Numbered from the stretch's first letter, positions 46,094 to 57,349 are shown. The stretch: 64,000 nucleotides of DNA from Silene conica (GCA_029255685.2 CM055319.2:23468247-23532246); one strand, 5' to 3'. Numbers and translations are program-made. The notes: generated by a model not told the origin, from the letters alone.

Positions 46094-47284
46094 TGTTAGT
46101 TATTTAGACCATATTAATACTCATATTGTGATCTTAAAATTACAATATAATCTAAAATGGTCTAAATCTACATGCATTCAAACAAAAGTATAAAAGATGG
46201 TATTAAACCATTTTAAGATAAAAAATCCTTACATTGTAAAAACAAGATAATGGGGACAACGCAAGGACTCCTTCCTTATTGTTGTTCTTGAGCTATGGAA
46301 TAAGAAAGATCCTCCAAGACTACTAACCACCAAATAGATGGTCTCCTAAGGATACACCCAAGATTATCCCAAAAACTACTAAGTTACTAACTAGGTAAAA
46401 TTAGTAGTAAACCTTGTATTATGTGATAATATTATTACACTAATAATATTATATTATGAAGATTTCTCTCTCTTAAAAATTAAGAGGATTTATGTGTACA
46501 ATGAGGAGTATATTGTAATGTAAACAATTCATTGGAACATGCCATGTGTTTACACCACCAAACTTTGACAAATATGTTTAATAAGACCTTGTATATTATG
46601 GTTCAAATGGACCCATTTTGGTCCATTTCGATTTCCGACATTTGTCCCACAAATGCTTATAAGTCTTATATTTAATTATCTTATATAATTAATTATTAAT
46701 TTGATCATTTAACAATTAAATAATACAAATCAACAATTAATTTAATAACCACTTAACAATTAAGTTCTTATTAGACTATTTTATCAGTATAAAATATAAC
46801 TTATGAACCCTTATTAGCTAATTTTACAATCTCTTGTAAGTTTAAATAGTTATTTATCTCCGCCTCAAACATATACACATGTCGTAGAAATTTATATAAT
46901 TAACTATTAATTATAAAATCTCGTTTATATTTATTAATTAATTATCAAATAATTAAATAAAATATCCCCTTGACCCAAGTTCGTAACTTGTCATCAAATA
47001 TATATATTCACATGACTTATTTAAAAGTCTTGTAATACAAGGATTTAATTTAATTGCATCAAATACAAATAATTAGTTTTTCCATTTGGGCATCATCCTA
47101 TAGGTGTGACCTAAAGGGATCAGCTGGTCACCGCCGTCACACGACAGTAATGACAAACTCTAGCCAGCCAATCATTACCGATTAACGTTGATCAACTGAC
47201 ATATATGTAAAATAAATCTCTGACATATTCCTTGTACGAGATTTATTATGTAGACGCACTATTGTGGAGGACACTACTCCAACA
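46094..47284 (-). repeat. Copia 5' LTR (element sense)
   Basis: It matches 23823-25018 over its whole length, with TG...CA ends and TSD ACAGT. On the minus strand this is the LTR that would drive transcription into the element; no promoter word was assigned. Confidence 0.9.
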
Positions 47285-47582
47285 ACAGTTCAATAATTTT
47301 TATAAGAAAGTTAAATATGCTCATTATAAAAATTTGAATAATCATTAAAATATAGATTTAAAAAATTATCATAATGAAAAATTAATTAATTTTAATATTG
47401 TCTAAAAGTTTTACCAAATTAGTCATTAAGACAAATTTATTTCCCAAACTAGTCGTTACCAAGATTGGTTATATTTTTAAAATTTTAAAAATGGTTAAAA
47501 TGAGAATTAAAATTTAGAAAATGGTTAGTTTGGTAAATATTTTTAGAACAGTGGCCATTTTATTAAAATACCCCAAAATATA

Positions 47583-47972
47583 ACTAATCGATTCTCAAAA
47601 CACTATAAGAGAATTACTATAAATAAAATACGCATAGTCATCTCCACGACTCCATCTTTCACAATTCACAAAAATCAAAACAATTTTAAGAATTATGTTA
47701 TGGCTTTCACTGCATTCCCATTGCCATATGTCACCTGCCCGCCGATATCCTCACTGCAGAGATTGCTATGGATGTGGAGAATTCTAGAACTTATTAGATA
47801 AATTTTTTTGTGGTTTAATCTTAGAAATATATATGTCGGATAAAATTCTTGCTCGATTTATATATAAATGTGTGCGCGGTAGTTTACTAGAGTACATTTT
47901 CGTTATAATGTAAGACGATTCTCCACATTAAGGAATTTATTTTAATAAGAAAACTATTTATTTAACAATAAA
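47583..47972 (+). other. Possible 5' remnant of a host gene (TATA, leader, short ORF)
   Basis: TATAAATA at 47618-47625 is followed 75 bp later by an A-rich leader (CACAATTCACAAAAATCAAA) and an ATG at 47700. It opens a 33-codon frame, MAFTAFPLPYVTCPPISSLQ and on to a stop at 47799. The arrangement resembles a plant promoter with short leader, and the Mutator-like element ended only 35 bp upstream of the TATA word. The short frame matches nothing I know, so it may be a truncated first exon or chance. Confidence 0.25.
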
Positions 47973-48160
47973 GAGTCTTGCTTGTGACAGATAATATTCG
48001 TCACAAGCTGAAGACGGATACTTTAGTCTCACAATAAAGGAAGTGGACATGCAAGTGGGAGAAAATTGAGCATTTTATGGATATTGTCATTTGCATTATG
48101 TGAGAGGGGCACTAGCCGTCTCCAACTTGTGACGGATAATGCCCGTCTTTAATAAGAATT
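47973..48160. mobile_element. MITE, GACGGATA family, copy 4
   Basis: It starts GAGTCTTGCTTGTGACAGAT, contains AAGCTGAAGACGGATACTTT, and ends CTTGTGACGGATAATGCCCG then TCTTTAATAAGAA. It is in the opposite orientation to the copies at 16580 and 16919. From 48161 to 48671 only AT-rich sequence and imperfect TTCAGC words follow. Confidence 0.55.
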
Positions 48161-48900
48161 TGTATTTATTTAATATTGTAAATAAGTAGTTTTTTAATAA
48201 AATTGAATTGTCTGAGTCTAAGAAGACCGCGCGTAACAACTATTATTCACATATGAACATCTTTAATAAAAATAAATAAATTTACGTTTTAAACCAACTA
48301 TCCATTTACTACTTCCCTCTCAACAAATTCTTTACGTTTGTTTTTATCGTACAATTTGTAATAGACAACTTTTATTGCATTACTATTTTAAATATTTTAA
48401 AAATTGTGTGTAATGGTTAACTACAAGTGCACTATTTTAATTATAAGTCTTGATCATCCTAATGAACAAAATATATATTAGCTCATGTATACTGATATAT
48501 GTGATAAATAATTCTAAATTAATTTATCCGTGAATAATTAGTTTGTTTATCTCTAATATAATTAACTATATTCATTTAAAATTCTAAAAACATGTATATG
48601 AATTTCACGGATTACAACCTATTTTTCAATAAAACACAAATTCTCATTTCAGATCGTCATTATCCGTCTTTGGCCCTTTTCTTTCTGACTTATTTTCAGC
48701 TCGTTTAAGTTTAGTTCAGCTTCATTCAGTTCAGTTCAGTTCAGTTCAGCTTCGTTTAATTCACTTCAGTTCAGTTAAGCTCGACTTATTAAGTTCAGCC
48801 CATTATTATTATTATTTTTTTTTATTATTATTATTTAATAATTATTATTATGATTATTAGTGTTGTTTTTGTTCTTGTTTTTCTTATTTCTTCTTCTATT

Positions 48901-49168
48901 TTAACAAATATAATCCCAACTATCACTTTTTTTCTCAAAATAATCCCAACTATCAATATTTCCGCAATAATCCTAACTTCCATACCACCATTCTCAAAAT
49001 AATCTCAACTATAAATATTCTCGCATTAACACTCTGCTTACAAGACTTAATCAAAAAACACTACGCTATTTTGAGAAGGGTAGTATGAAAGTTGGGATTA
49101 TTGCGGGAGTATTGATAGTTGAGATTATTTTGTGAAGAAGAGTGATAGTTGAGATTATATTTGTTAAA
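48901..49168. mobile_element. Foldback MITE with long arms
   Basis: Arms of about 90 bp: the left starts TTAACAAATATAATCCCAAC and the right, reversed, TTTAACAAATATAATCTCAAC. Each arm repeats ATAATCCCAACTATCA two to three times, so the arms are both inverted and internally tandem. The loop is about 70 bp. Confidence 0.65.
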
Positions 49169-49189
49169 TTTTCCTATTTTTTTCCCTAT

Positions 49190-49192
<3 letters not shown>

Positions 49193-49256
<64 letters not shown>
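49193..49256. repeat. (TA)n microsatellite
   Basis: About 32 uninterrupted TA units. ATT trinucleotide runs occur nearby at 48803-48860 and 50297-50338. Confidence 0.95.
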
Positions 49257-49257
<1 letters not shown>

Positions 49258-49259
49258 TA

Positions 49260-50279
49260 CCTCCTATTCAATATAACCTTCCCTATTGAGGACATGAATA
49301 AAAAATAAGGAAATTAATTAAATAAGAGAAAAGTATTGTAGTGGGGTTAGGTGATTGGAGAGAGGGAAAATATTGTGGGATATTGTTGTGAGATAAAGTG
49401 ATTAAAATAAGGATAAAATATGAGTATTGTGGGGTATTGTTGTGGGGTGGGGTGATTAAAATATATATAAAACTTTACCAAAAAAAGGAAATAGAGAAGC
49501 AATTGTGAATTGATGAAAAAGGAACGGAATTACTTTTTCATATACGGACTTTACTCTTTCACATACATTTTTTCATAAAATTTCCATATGTTACCCTTTA
49601 GCTTAAACATAAATCCTACTTCCTAAACGTAGACAAAATAATTTTTATATATATGCATCTTTGCCCTAATATTGAATCAATTACTCTAAAGATTTACACA
49701 ATGGATTACAACTCTCTAATTATTGAATTAATATTATTTATTAACGATTATTAATACGTTTTATTAAAATTATTAAGTTTATAGCGGTGAACTGTGGTGG
49801 TCGTCATCTTTGGGTCGTCGACATCCGTCGGAGTTTGGCGTGATTGTTGATAGCCGTTGCGTCATGTTGTTTGCTGCTGCTAAAAGTTCACGTTGTGTTT
49901 GAGCCTTCTTTCTTATTGTTTTAATTTTAGCTTTTTCCTTTTTCTAGTTTTTGTTTTTGGGTTTTCATTTTTCATTTTTTTTTTTAGTTTTTGTTTTTGA
50001 ATTTATTTAAGTATAACGGAGTTGGTGACGGAGGGGCGGTGAACGGAGTTGGTGGCGGAGGGCGGTGAACGGAGTTGGTGGCGGAGGGGGATGAACGAAG
50101 TAGTTGGTAACAAATCACTTGTGTATAAGGGAATGGAGGAAGAGAGATAAAATCAATTGGGTGAATGATAAAAAAAATGAGAAGGGCGGTGTGGTAAAAA
50201 TCGTATGTGAAAGAGTAAAATCCGTATGTGAAAAAGCACGTCCCAAAAGGAAATAGAGAAGGTTATTATGACTAGGAGG
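49260..50279. mobile_element. MITE with a second terminal-repeat element inside
   Basis: The outer ends CCTCCTATTCAATATAACCT and, reversed, CCTCCTAGTCATAATAACCT pair. Inside, AAAAGGAAATAGAGAAG occurs at about 49487-49502 and 50235-50251, either side of an inner element. The inner arms are TACTTTTTCATATACGGACT and, reversed, TGCTTTTTCACATACGGATT with CTCTTTCACATAC. A minisatellite of GGCGGTGAACGGAGTTGGTG (three copies, 50016-50090) is within it. No gene found. Confidence 0.45.
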
Positions 50280-50896
50280 CATTATTTTATTTATAATAAT
50301 AATAATTATTACTATTATTATTATTATCATTATTATTAGTAAACATGAGAGAGTAGAGAAACATGTAATTGAGAAGTAAAATTTGATAACATTCAAATAA
50401 TAATATTTGTTAACACAATCAAAAATCATAATCTTGAAAATATAGATATCATTAACAAAGACATCATCTATGTTAGCTTCGTTATTGACTTTTGTATCAT
50501 CTTAATGCAGGGACGAAGCTAGACTAAATTTTGACCAGGGCCGATTTTCATTTTGTCTTATGCTTATACTCAATTATCCCGCATGTTCAGCGCTAAAAAA
50601 GGTTTAATTCATGTCGAACCCCTAATCACCAAGGAGAACAACAACTTATCATAAGAGTTTACCATCTTGCTACTACAAACTACCGCTCAACTTATTACTA
50701 GTTATTGATTATTCCTACAAAGCTCACCCGGGCTATGGCCCATCCGGCCCTAACTAAGCCTCGTCTTTGTCTTGATGTGCTTCATTATCGAGGTCATTAT
50801 GGACACTAATATCACTCCTTATTTTTTTGCAATTTCTTTTCGAACTTTGTCCATGAGTCTCTTCTGTTCTTTATCATCCATGTTTGAATCTATTCT

Positions 50897-51145
50897 TCAT
50901 TGAATATTTTGATGCTGTATAACTAGAGTACCGAGTTTATGCATCCGAATCAAATTATGAAGTGTAAAAGTGGATACGATAATTGACATTTGATGTTTCG
51001 TTGTCATTTGTGGCATGTTTTTTAACACCTTCCACCTTCTCTTCAGCTGACCAAACGCTGGAAATGTGCAAAAAATTAAAGCAAAGTCCGTGCAGTAGAC
51101 ATAAAGAAAGCTGGAAATGTTGCTTTTGTTAATTTTATAACACAA
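50897..51145 (-). pseudogene. PIF/Harbinger transposase C-terminal relic
   Basis: The minus-strand frame contains FGQLKRRWKVLKNMPQMTTK, then HQMSIIVSTFTLHNLIRMHK. In Harbinger-type (DDE_Tnp_4) nucleases the last part of the catalytic domain reads ERxFGxxKxRFxIL ... ALHNxIR, with the final catalytic Glu just before FG. Here the Glu side is lost. About 40 residues are recognisable. It fits the element defined by its ends at 48672-51535. Confidence 0.6.
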
Positions 51146-51708
51146 GAAAAGAAGAAGAAAAATCCACTAGAGTTGGGTACAGAAAAAAAAACCTAATAAA
51201 TTAATATTTTTTTTAATATAATTATTTTTTTAAAAATCGCAAATTTGTATTAATCAAACACTTTTAAAATATTATTATTATTATTACTATTATTATTAGT
51301 TAGTTAGTTAGTGCACTTTAATTAAACTTAATTTATTTTTCAGTTTCATTCATCTCAGCTCAGTTCCAGCTCAGATCAGTTCAGCTCGATTAAATTTAGT
51401 TCAGCTCAGCTCAGTTCAGTTCAGTCCAACTCAGCTCGATTCAGTTCAGCTCAGCTAAGTTCAGTTCAGTTCAGTTCAGCTCAACTCAGCCTCATTCAGT
51501 TCACTACGGCTCTAAAAACCAGAAAGAACAAGACCTTATGCATAAGACGGGTCAAATACATACCAAAATAGCCCACTTGTTGTCTAGAAAATGACAATTC
51601 TTTTTTTCTTTATTACTACCACTTGATAGTATTTGACCCGTGTTAAGCTCAAAACGTACCCATCTTAAACAAGACTTACTGTTAATAAAATGAGAGGTCC
51701 CATACTAT

Positions 51709-51930
51709 GGCTCTGTTCTTTCTGGCTTAATTTCAGCTCCTTTCAATTTTGGTTGGTTGTATTTCGTTAAGTTTTATTTACGTTCAATCAATTAATTTCA
51801 ATTAATCTCTTCAGAAAAGTAACTTTTGATTCAACTAAATTCACTTCACCTTAGTTCCACTCAATTTAGTTCAATTAAGCTCTACTCCAACTTATTCAAT
51901 TCAGCTTGTTTCAGCCAAAAAGAACAAGGC
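51709..51930. mobile_element. PIF-like MITE sharing ends with the element at 48672
   Basis: The ends GGCTCTGTTCTTTCTGGCTT and, reversed, GGCCTTGTTCTTTTTGGCTG bound 222 bp with TTCAGCTC and TTCAATT words; flanks are TAT and TAA. No coding content. Beyond it (51931-52284) nothing is recognised. Confidence 0.6.
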
Positions 51931-52856
51931 CTAAAACCGTATTACTTTATAAGTTGGGCCTTGTTTGAACGCAAAGAAAATGCATTTGACGTTTAGTTAA
52001 TATGTGTGACTAATTAAAAGACCGAATGAGCAAATTATAATGGGCAATTAGTTTCATTAATGAGAGGGTAATGAGTGGCATTATTAACGCATGTGGGGAG
52101 CTAAGGGCGCAGGAGGAGGCAAGCTATGTTTTGGAGCCTCCCAAAAATGATACAGCTATATTAAATCCCCTAATCTTATAAAATAGCTGGCATTATAATA
52201 TTACATGCAGTGGAGCATCAGGAGTTTTTACACATTCCACCATCAATCTTTAAAGTCTATTGTCAGTGTTTTCATTATCTAATAGAACAACAATAATATC
52301 TGAGTTTTAGTCGAATTAGTCCCAAAATATTTTGGGTCGACTAACATGAATCATCCTTTGGAACCGTCATGAGTGAACTATCATCTCAACAAAAGAAAAC
52401 AGAAGAAAAGAAAAGAAGAAGTAAAAAAAAAAATCCGAAGTGGAGTGAAACAAAAAATGAAAGGCAAAAGGGGTTTTATAGATTTTAAATCGAACTTATC
52501 ACATGTATAAAAACCCAAAAATAAATCAAGGATAAAGTTTAAAGTGATTTTGAGAAACGAAGTAAAATTTAATATAAGAGTTTTGGGGGAAAAAGTGTAA
52601 CAAAACCAAAGCGATTTTTTTTTTTACAAAACTTAATAAAAACATCAAAGGCTAGAAGTCCACATGTATCATATCCCTCCATAGTGCCATCTCCATCACC
52701 ACCTCTCCTGAAGCCCGAAAAATCTCATATCGTGCTCAATCACTCTTCTCCAAGTTTGTTTAGGTCTCCCTCTACCCTTAGCAACCTTTTCTACACCCCA
52801 GGTCTCCAACCTCCTAACCGGTGCGTCCGTAGGTCTCCTTCTCACATGGCTAAACC

Positions 52857-53579
52857 CAGGGCCGGTCCTAGAGATTTTGAGGCCCTAGGCAAAATTGTAA
52901 AATGGGGCCCTAACTTTTAAAAAAAAATTATTCAAGTAATTTATGTGTAATTATCTAATGTTCCGTACAATTTAATAAAACGGACGCATGCAAACTTTTG
53001 AATTAGATGAAGTTGATTCAGGGAAAATCTTAAAAACTTTAGAAAAAAATAATTTGGATTTGAGGTATTGGAGAGAGGGTACTTATAATTCAACCATTTG
53101 ATTGTTAAAAAATCGCAATAGACTGAATTTTTTTCAAAGTTTACATATTAGCTTTATTAGACGTGTCTATTGAATGTATAATTTAGACTAAATATACTAC
53201 GACTAACACAATTCGCATAAAATCTCAAAAGCATGTAAAATATTTTATAATTCTATTGTCCCACTAAATACGTAAAGAATTAAATGAATGAAACTATCAA
53301 CATTATTGTGAACTTAAAAAAAATATAGAAATGGGCCTTGTAATAAATTCAAAATTGAAAATAAACAAATAAAAAATGCCGCTACTAGGAATAGAACACA
53401 AGACCTCTCCTAACCTTTAGTAAGATACAAAGCCACTACACCACTTACCTTAGTTTGCTTTCTATATGTAATACATATTATTTGTCAAATAGCAGACTTT
53501 CAATCTCGCACTAATGGGCCCCTTCTAGACTTGGGCCCTTGTCATTTGTCAACACGGACATTCCTTAGGGCCGGCCCTG
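52857..53579. mobile_element. hAT element, non-autonomous, 723 bp
   Basis: The ends CAGGGCCGGTCCTAGAG and, reversed, CAGGGCCGGCCCTAAGG are flanked by a perfect 8 bp duplication GCTAAACC (52849-52856, 53580-53587). The LINE reading frame is restored on removing it. The interior has no transposase. Confidence 0.92.
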
Positions 53580-54273
53580 GCTAAACCATCTTAGTCGGTT
53601 TTCCATCATCTTGTCCTCTATTGGGGCCACTTTTACCTTATCTCTAATCACCTCATTCCTTAACCGGTCTTTCCTTGTATGACCGCACATCCACCTCAAC
53701 ATACGCATCTCTGCCACACTCATCTTATGAATGTGACACTACTTCACGGCCCAACACTCCGAGCCGTAAAGTAAGGCAGGTCTAATTGTCGTACGATAAA
53801 ATTTCCCCTTTAATCTTTGGGGCATACCCTTATCACACAAAAACCCCGTAGCTGTGACACCCCACGATATAGCAAATAAATAAACAAATAATTTGCAGCG
53901 GAAATACGATACTTTTAAAAACTTTTCGACATATTTATTAAAAAAATTCGCGGAATGTCAAAACAACATGCGGAAGACTAAAAACTAATGAGAAAATATA
54001 AATTATACAAAATAACTTAAATAGACGAGGGAAACGATAACAACATGAATTAAATCTTAACTAAGTGTAAGGGTAATTGTCGAATTATCAAAAATGCTCG
54101 CTAGCCACACGTCTTCCCCAAACAGCACCAACCTACATTCATGAAACATGAACGCCATAGTCAGTGGGGAGTAACTCAGGGTTCTCCCAGCCACTTTACG
54201 TCAGAAAACATGTAAACGGTAATGCTAAACATTTATACATATGAACATGTATATAATTTCATAAACAATCATA

Positions 54274-54467
54274 CTCCCTCCGATTTCTTGTGTGTTCCCT
54301 TTTCATTTTGACACAAGAAATAAGAGAATCAATTTGGACCACACAATACATATGACCCCACATGAAATTGATTTTAGACCACACAATGTTGTCCAAAAGA
54401 GGAAAGAGGGAACATCAATGTTATTAGACCAAAATGGAAAGAGGAACAACACAGAAATCGGAGGGAG
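54274..54467. mobile_element. Stowaway-type MITE
   Basis: CTCCCTCCGATTTCTTGTGT at the left and, reversed, CTCCCTCCGATTTCTGTGTT at the right, beside TA at the left (54272-54273) and TGTA at the right. The 194 bp has inner repeats GACCACACAAT. It lies inside the solo LTR. Confidence 0.75.
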
Positions 54468-54608
54468 TGTATATTACCAAACATGAACAACATGATCAAT
54501 GCGTGGGCGATAAGTCAAAAACATGTGAAAACAGCATGAATCAACATGTATAACAGAATTAAAGCCAGCATATGAGATAGTATCAAAATCAAGGAAACAT
54601 AGAATACA

Positions 54609-54995
54609 CATAGTCAGAGCGTATAACCACTGCCTCTGACATATCAGAGCGTATAACCACTGCCTCTGGCTACTGGAGCGTATAACCACTGACACCAGTT
54701 ACGGAGCATATAACCACTGCCTCCGATTACAAAGCATACAACTATCAAACAACACAGGAATAGAATGAACGCCGACAGAGCGTATAACCACTGCCTCTGA
54801 CATACCAGAGCGTATAACCACTGCCTCTGGCTACTGGAGCGTATAACCACTGCCTCCAGCTACGGAGCGTATAACTACTGCCTCCGAATACTATGTATAG
54901 CGTATAACCACTGCCTATATGCCTAAAACCTGTCTAGACCTCTCGATGTAATGTCTTACACCGAACGACACACGGGGACCGGAGCGTATAACCAC
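54609..54995. repeat. Minisatellite of ten hairpins with constant loop and covarying stems
   Basis: Ten copies of CGTATAACCACTGC (with rare changes) are each flanked by pairing arms: GTCAGAG/CTCTGAC, CAGAG/CTCTG, CGGAG/CTCCG, CCAGAG/CTCTGG, CTGGAG/CTCCAG, CGGAG/CTCCG, TATAG/CTATA and CGGAG/CTCCG among them. Only the third copy (CTGGAG ... ACACCAG) has a partly broken stem, still with CTGG/CCAG. Spacers are 3-10 bp, with one larger gap at 54730-54774. The order of stems partly repeats (copies 1-4 and 5-8), so the array also grew by a four-unit duplication. Confidence 0.9.
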
Positions 54996-57349
54996 TGCCT
55001 CCGACCAATCCCGAACATAGATAAATTCCCATTGCATGGGTGGCGTTACTTCATTACAGTGATACACAAATCGTACCACCGCTATCTATTCACATGTCAA
55101 GGCAACATAACCGTCGCCAACACAATTTTAGGATGACATAACCGTCACCTACACAAGCTTAGGATAACATAACCATTAACCCACTCATTTAAACATACAT
55201 GAGCCAATAAAAGACGAATAATACAACACTTATATTCGTTCCATGCCGAAAGAGAACACACGAGATTGAATAATGAAACAAAAATTCTAAACGCATTTCA
55301 CATTATAGCTGTCCTCTGCCGTAAAATTCATAATTAATTCAAATAAAATCTAAATGATACAAGGACAATTGGGTCTGATTAATAAGACTTTTAGATACAA
55401 TATTCATTAAATAACCATTTCCAAAATATGAACTTAACAGGGGTTTATAATCTGATCTTTACAGTATGTCAAAAATCGTCGCATTAAACGTATTGCTTCA
55501 TAAAACGGGTTTAACAAAACATTTTGGGGCAAAGTAAACTCCTTACATCAACTAAATTATTCAAAGTTTAATTATAGTAAAGGACCAGAGTATTTTCAAA
55601 GTATAAAAATGATTTTCGAAATAATCTTTGAGCTACTGTCCGTTCTGCGAGTATTTCAGCGCAATGTTCGTAAATAATTTATTGTGACCAAACGACATGC
55701 AAGAAAATTACGAAATTTTAGAGGTAAAATCTAAGTTTAAAATAAACAGGGGTCTATTTTCAATATTTTCAAAGATGGATACTCTAAGATGTCGAAATAA
55801 ATTGTACAAGACAACGGACAGATTTGTCAATGTGCTGAAACTTTATGAAATAACCAATGTAACCAAAACACTATGAAATTGGAAGACTATCAAACTAACC
55901 ATGCTCAATGATCATAACCTCATTTAACAAAACATTCCTTAATAAATTTCCACCATTAGAGTATCATCCAACACAACCATGCAAGATGAAAATCATCCAA
56001 ACATATGACTTATAAAGCTAATCATACAACTAATTAATCAAACATATTTATAGTATAATATGCATCACCAATATATGTAACACATGCAAACATAGACGAT
56101 TAAAGTTGAGTAACCCATCACCGTTACCTTATAGCTCTTCAATAAGCATGATTTTGACTCAAAGCCACTCCGGTTTGGACAACCAAACTAGCTACACATA
56201 AATAAACGAGGTTAGCTAAGAGAACCGTGCCTTAAAGGCCACGACCAAAGTATATTAAGGAAGAAATTAGATAATTTTATTACCTATAAAGATGGAGGGC
56301 AAGGAGAGGAAGATATAGGCGCGAAAGTCGTCAAAAACCGATAAGAAACGAAGATTTTATGATCGTTTTACGGTGAGGTGCACAACAATGGTGTTCTTTG
56401 TGTTTGGGTGTTCTTAGCTGAAAAATAAGCAAATGATTGAAGAAGAAGGAAGGAGGAGGTTGACCTTGGGCAGTAAGGCAAAGTTCTCATACTGAGCCAA
56501 GTGCCCTAAGGACATGTGGAAAAGAATAAAGAGTAAGCAACGAGCGAGTGTCTCGTTAGCGGATAGTCCGTGACAACCTTTCGTATGTTCGGCATACTTT
56601 CCTCCACAGAACTCGTAATGAGGTGTTTTTGGTGGCGTTGGAAAGCTAAGAAAAAGATCTAAAACGCTTATTTTATAAGCAAAAGCTAGATATGCCCTTA
56701 AAATATCTCAAAATTAGTAACAAGGATAGAGTAGCGTTTCACAAGTTTAAGGAGTATAAGTTTAAGACGGACATATTAATATCATTATAAAAAAACGATA
56801 AATTTTAAAAGGAATTTTATTTGTTGTGGAACATTATTATTACTAAAATAAGATTTTATTAATATATAATAACTTGAAATTTTGGAGTGTTACAGTAGCA
56901 CTTTTCCATTTCATCCATCCCGCTTTAATTCTGTGGGCCACATCTCCGTCTAACTCTCTATCTTTTTGGATAATAGATCCGAGATATCTAAAGGAATCTG
57001 AGCCCTCAACAACATTTCCATCGAAAATAATGCTCCCCACTGCCGTCAATCTCGGCCCCGCAAATTGGCACCTCACATACTCGGTCTTACTCCTACTTAG
57101 CCTAAACCCACGAGTCTCCAACGTATGCCTCCATAATTCCAACTTTCTCTCAACCCCCTCTTTCGTCTCATCAATCAACACAATATCTTCCGCAAACATC
57201 ATACACCAAGGGATCTCGTCCTGAAGATCCCTTGTCAACTCATCCATAACTATAGCAAAGAGAAAGGGACTAAGTGGGGAACCTTGATGCACACCAATGG
57301 TAATGGGGAATTCTCCCGTTCTCCCAACATTAGTTTTGCCACTTGTACG

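Larger units (their letters stand above)
23823..47284 (-). mobile_element. Ty1/copia retrotransposon, full length with two nested insertions
   Basis: Two LTRs (23823-25018 and 46094-47284) are flanked by ACAGT on both sides (23818-23822, 47285-47289). On the minus strand the order is LTR, tRNA-Met primer site, long leader, gag, protease, integrase, reverse transcriptase, RNase H, polypurine tract, LTR. The order integrase before RT defines copia. A LINE (25724-31606) and a gypsy element (35988-44451) interrupt it; without them it is about 9.1 kb. All coding parts carry lesions, so it is not autonomous. The LTRs differ by roughly 30 positions by eye (2.5-3%). Confidence 0.93.
23497..47573. mobile_element. 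Mutator-like MITE split by the copia nest
   Basis: The left end GGGTCTTTTACTAAAATGACC and the reversed right end GGGTATTTTAATAAAATGGCC begin inverted repeats of about 170 bp: 23497-23660 against 47440-47573, with TTCCCAAACTAACTGTTTTT and TACCAAACTAACCATTTTCT at matching places. They are flanked by the same 9 bp word CAAAATATA (23488-23496 and 47574-47582), the duplication size of the Mutator superfamily. Removing the copia insertion leaves about 610 bp without coding capacity. Confidence 0.85.
48672..51535 (-). mobile_element. Degenerate PIF/Harbinger-type element with TTCAGCTC subterminal repeats
   Basis: The ends GGCCCTTTTCTTTCTGACTT and, reversed, GGTCTTGTTCTTTCTGG agree, and both subterminal zones (48700-48790, 51340-51510) are dense in TTCAGTTCAG/TTCAGCTC words. 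The flanking triplets are TTT and TTA, near the TTA/TAA used by this superfamily. A minus-strand transposase relic lies at 50890-51060. Later insertions fill the middle. The 222 bp MITE at 51709 has the same ends. Confidence 0.55.
53853..56894 (-). repeat. Solo LTR, 3.04 kb, related to the gypsy LTR
   Basis: TG...CA ends (TGTGACACCCC...GAGTGTTACA) are flanked by GTAGC on both sides (53848-53852, 56895-56899). Read on the minus strand it begins TGTAACACTCCAAAATT and ends TTTCCGCTGC ... CGTGGGGTGTCACA, matching the start and end style of the gypsy LTR at 35988. It shares AGTGGCTGGGAGAACCCTGA with GTGGCTAGGAGAACTCTAGT of that LTR. It sits in a LINE RT frame that is restored on removal. It holds a hairpin minisatellite and a Stowaway MITE. 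Confidence 0.88.
52285..57349 (-). mobile_element. 5'-truncated L1 LINE, interrupted by a hAT element and a solo LTR
   Basis: Minus-strand text reads YEGARTSGKT, GVHQGSPLSPFLFAIVMDEL, WCMMFAEDIVLIDET, RLSRSKTEYVRCQF, FRYLGSII and GWMKWKSAT down to 56900. It then continues beyond a solo LTR with MPQRLKGKFYRTTIRPALLY, GSECW and EMRMLRWMCGHTRKDRLRNE (53850-53588), and beyond a hAT element with VRRRPTDAPVRRLETWGVEK and GRGRPKQTW (52848-52700). The 3' UTR has CATGTTAGTCGACCCAAAAT and ends near TTGTTGTT at about 52290. The catalytic FADD is FAED, and stops are present. It entered an Athila-like RT. Confidence 0.85.

Noticed and set aside
50115..50429. 104-codon minus-strand frame with poly-Ile text
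   Set aside because: It translates an ATT microsatellite and MITE sequence.
54474..54850. Repeat peptide frames with QRQWLYAL in the solo LTR, and a CRISPR-like look of the array
   Set aside because: The regular units are a plant LTR minisatellite: spacers are short and unequal and there are no cas genes. The hairpin reading explains it better.
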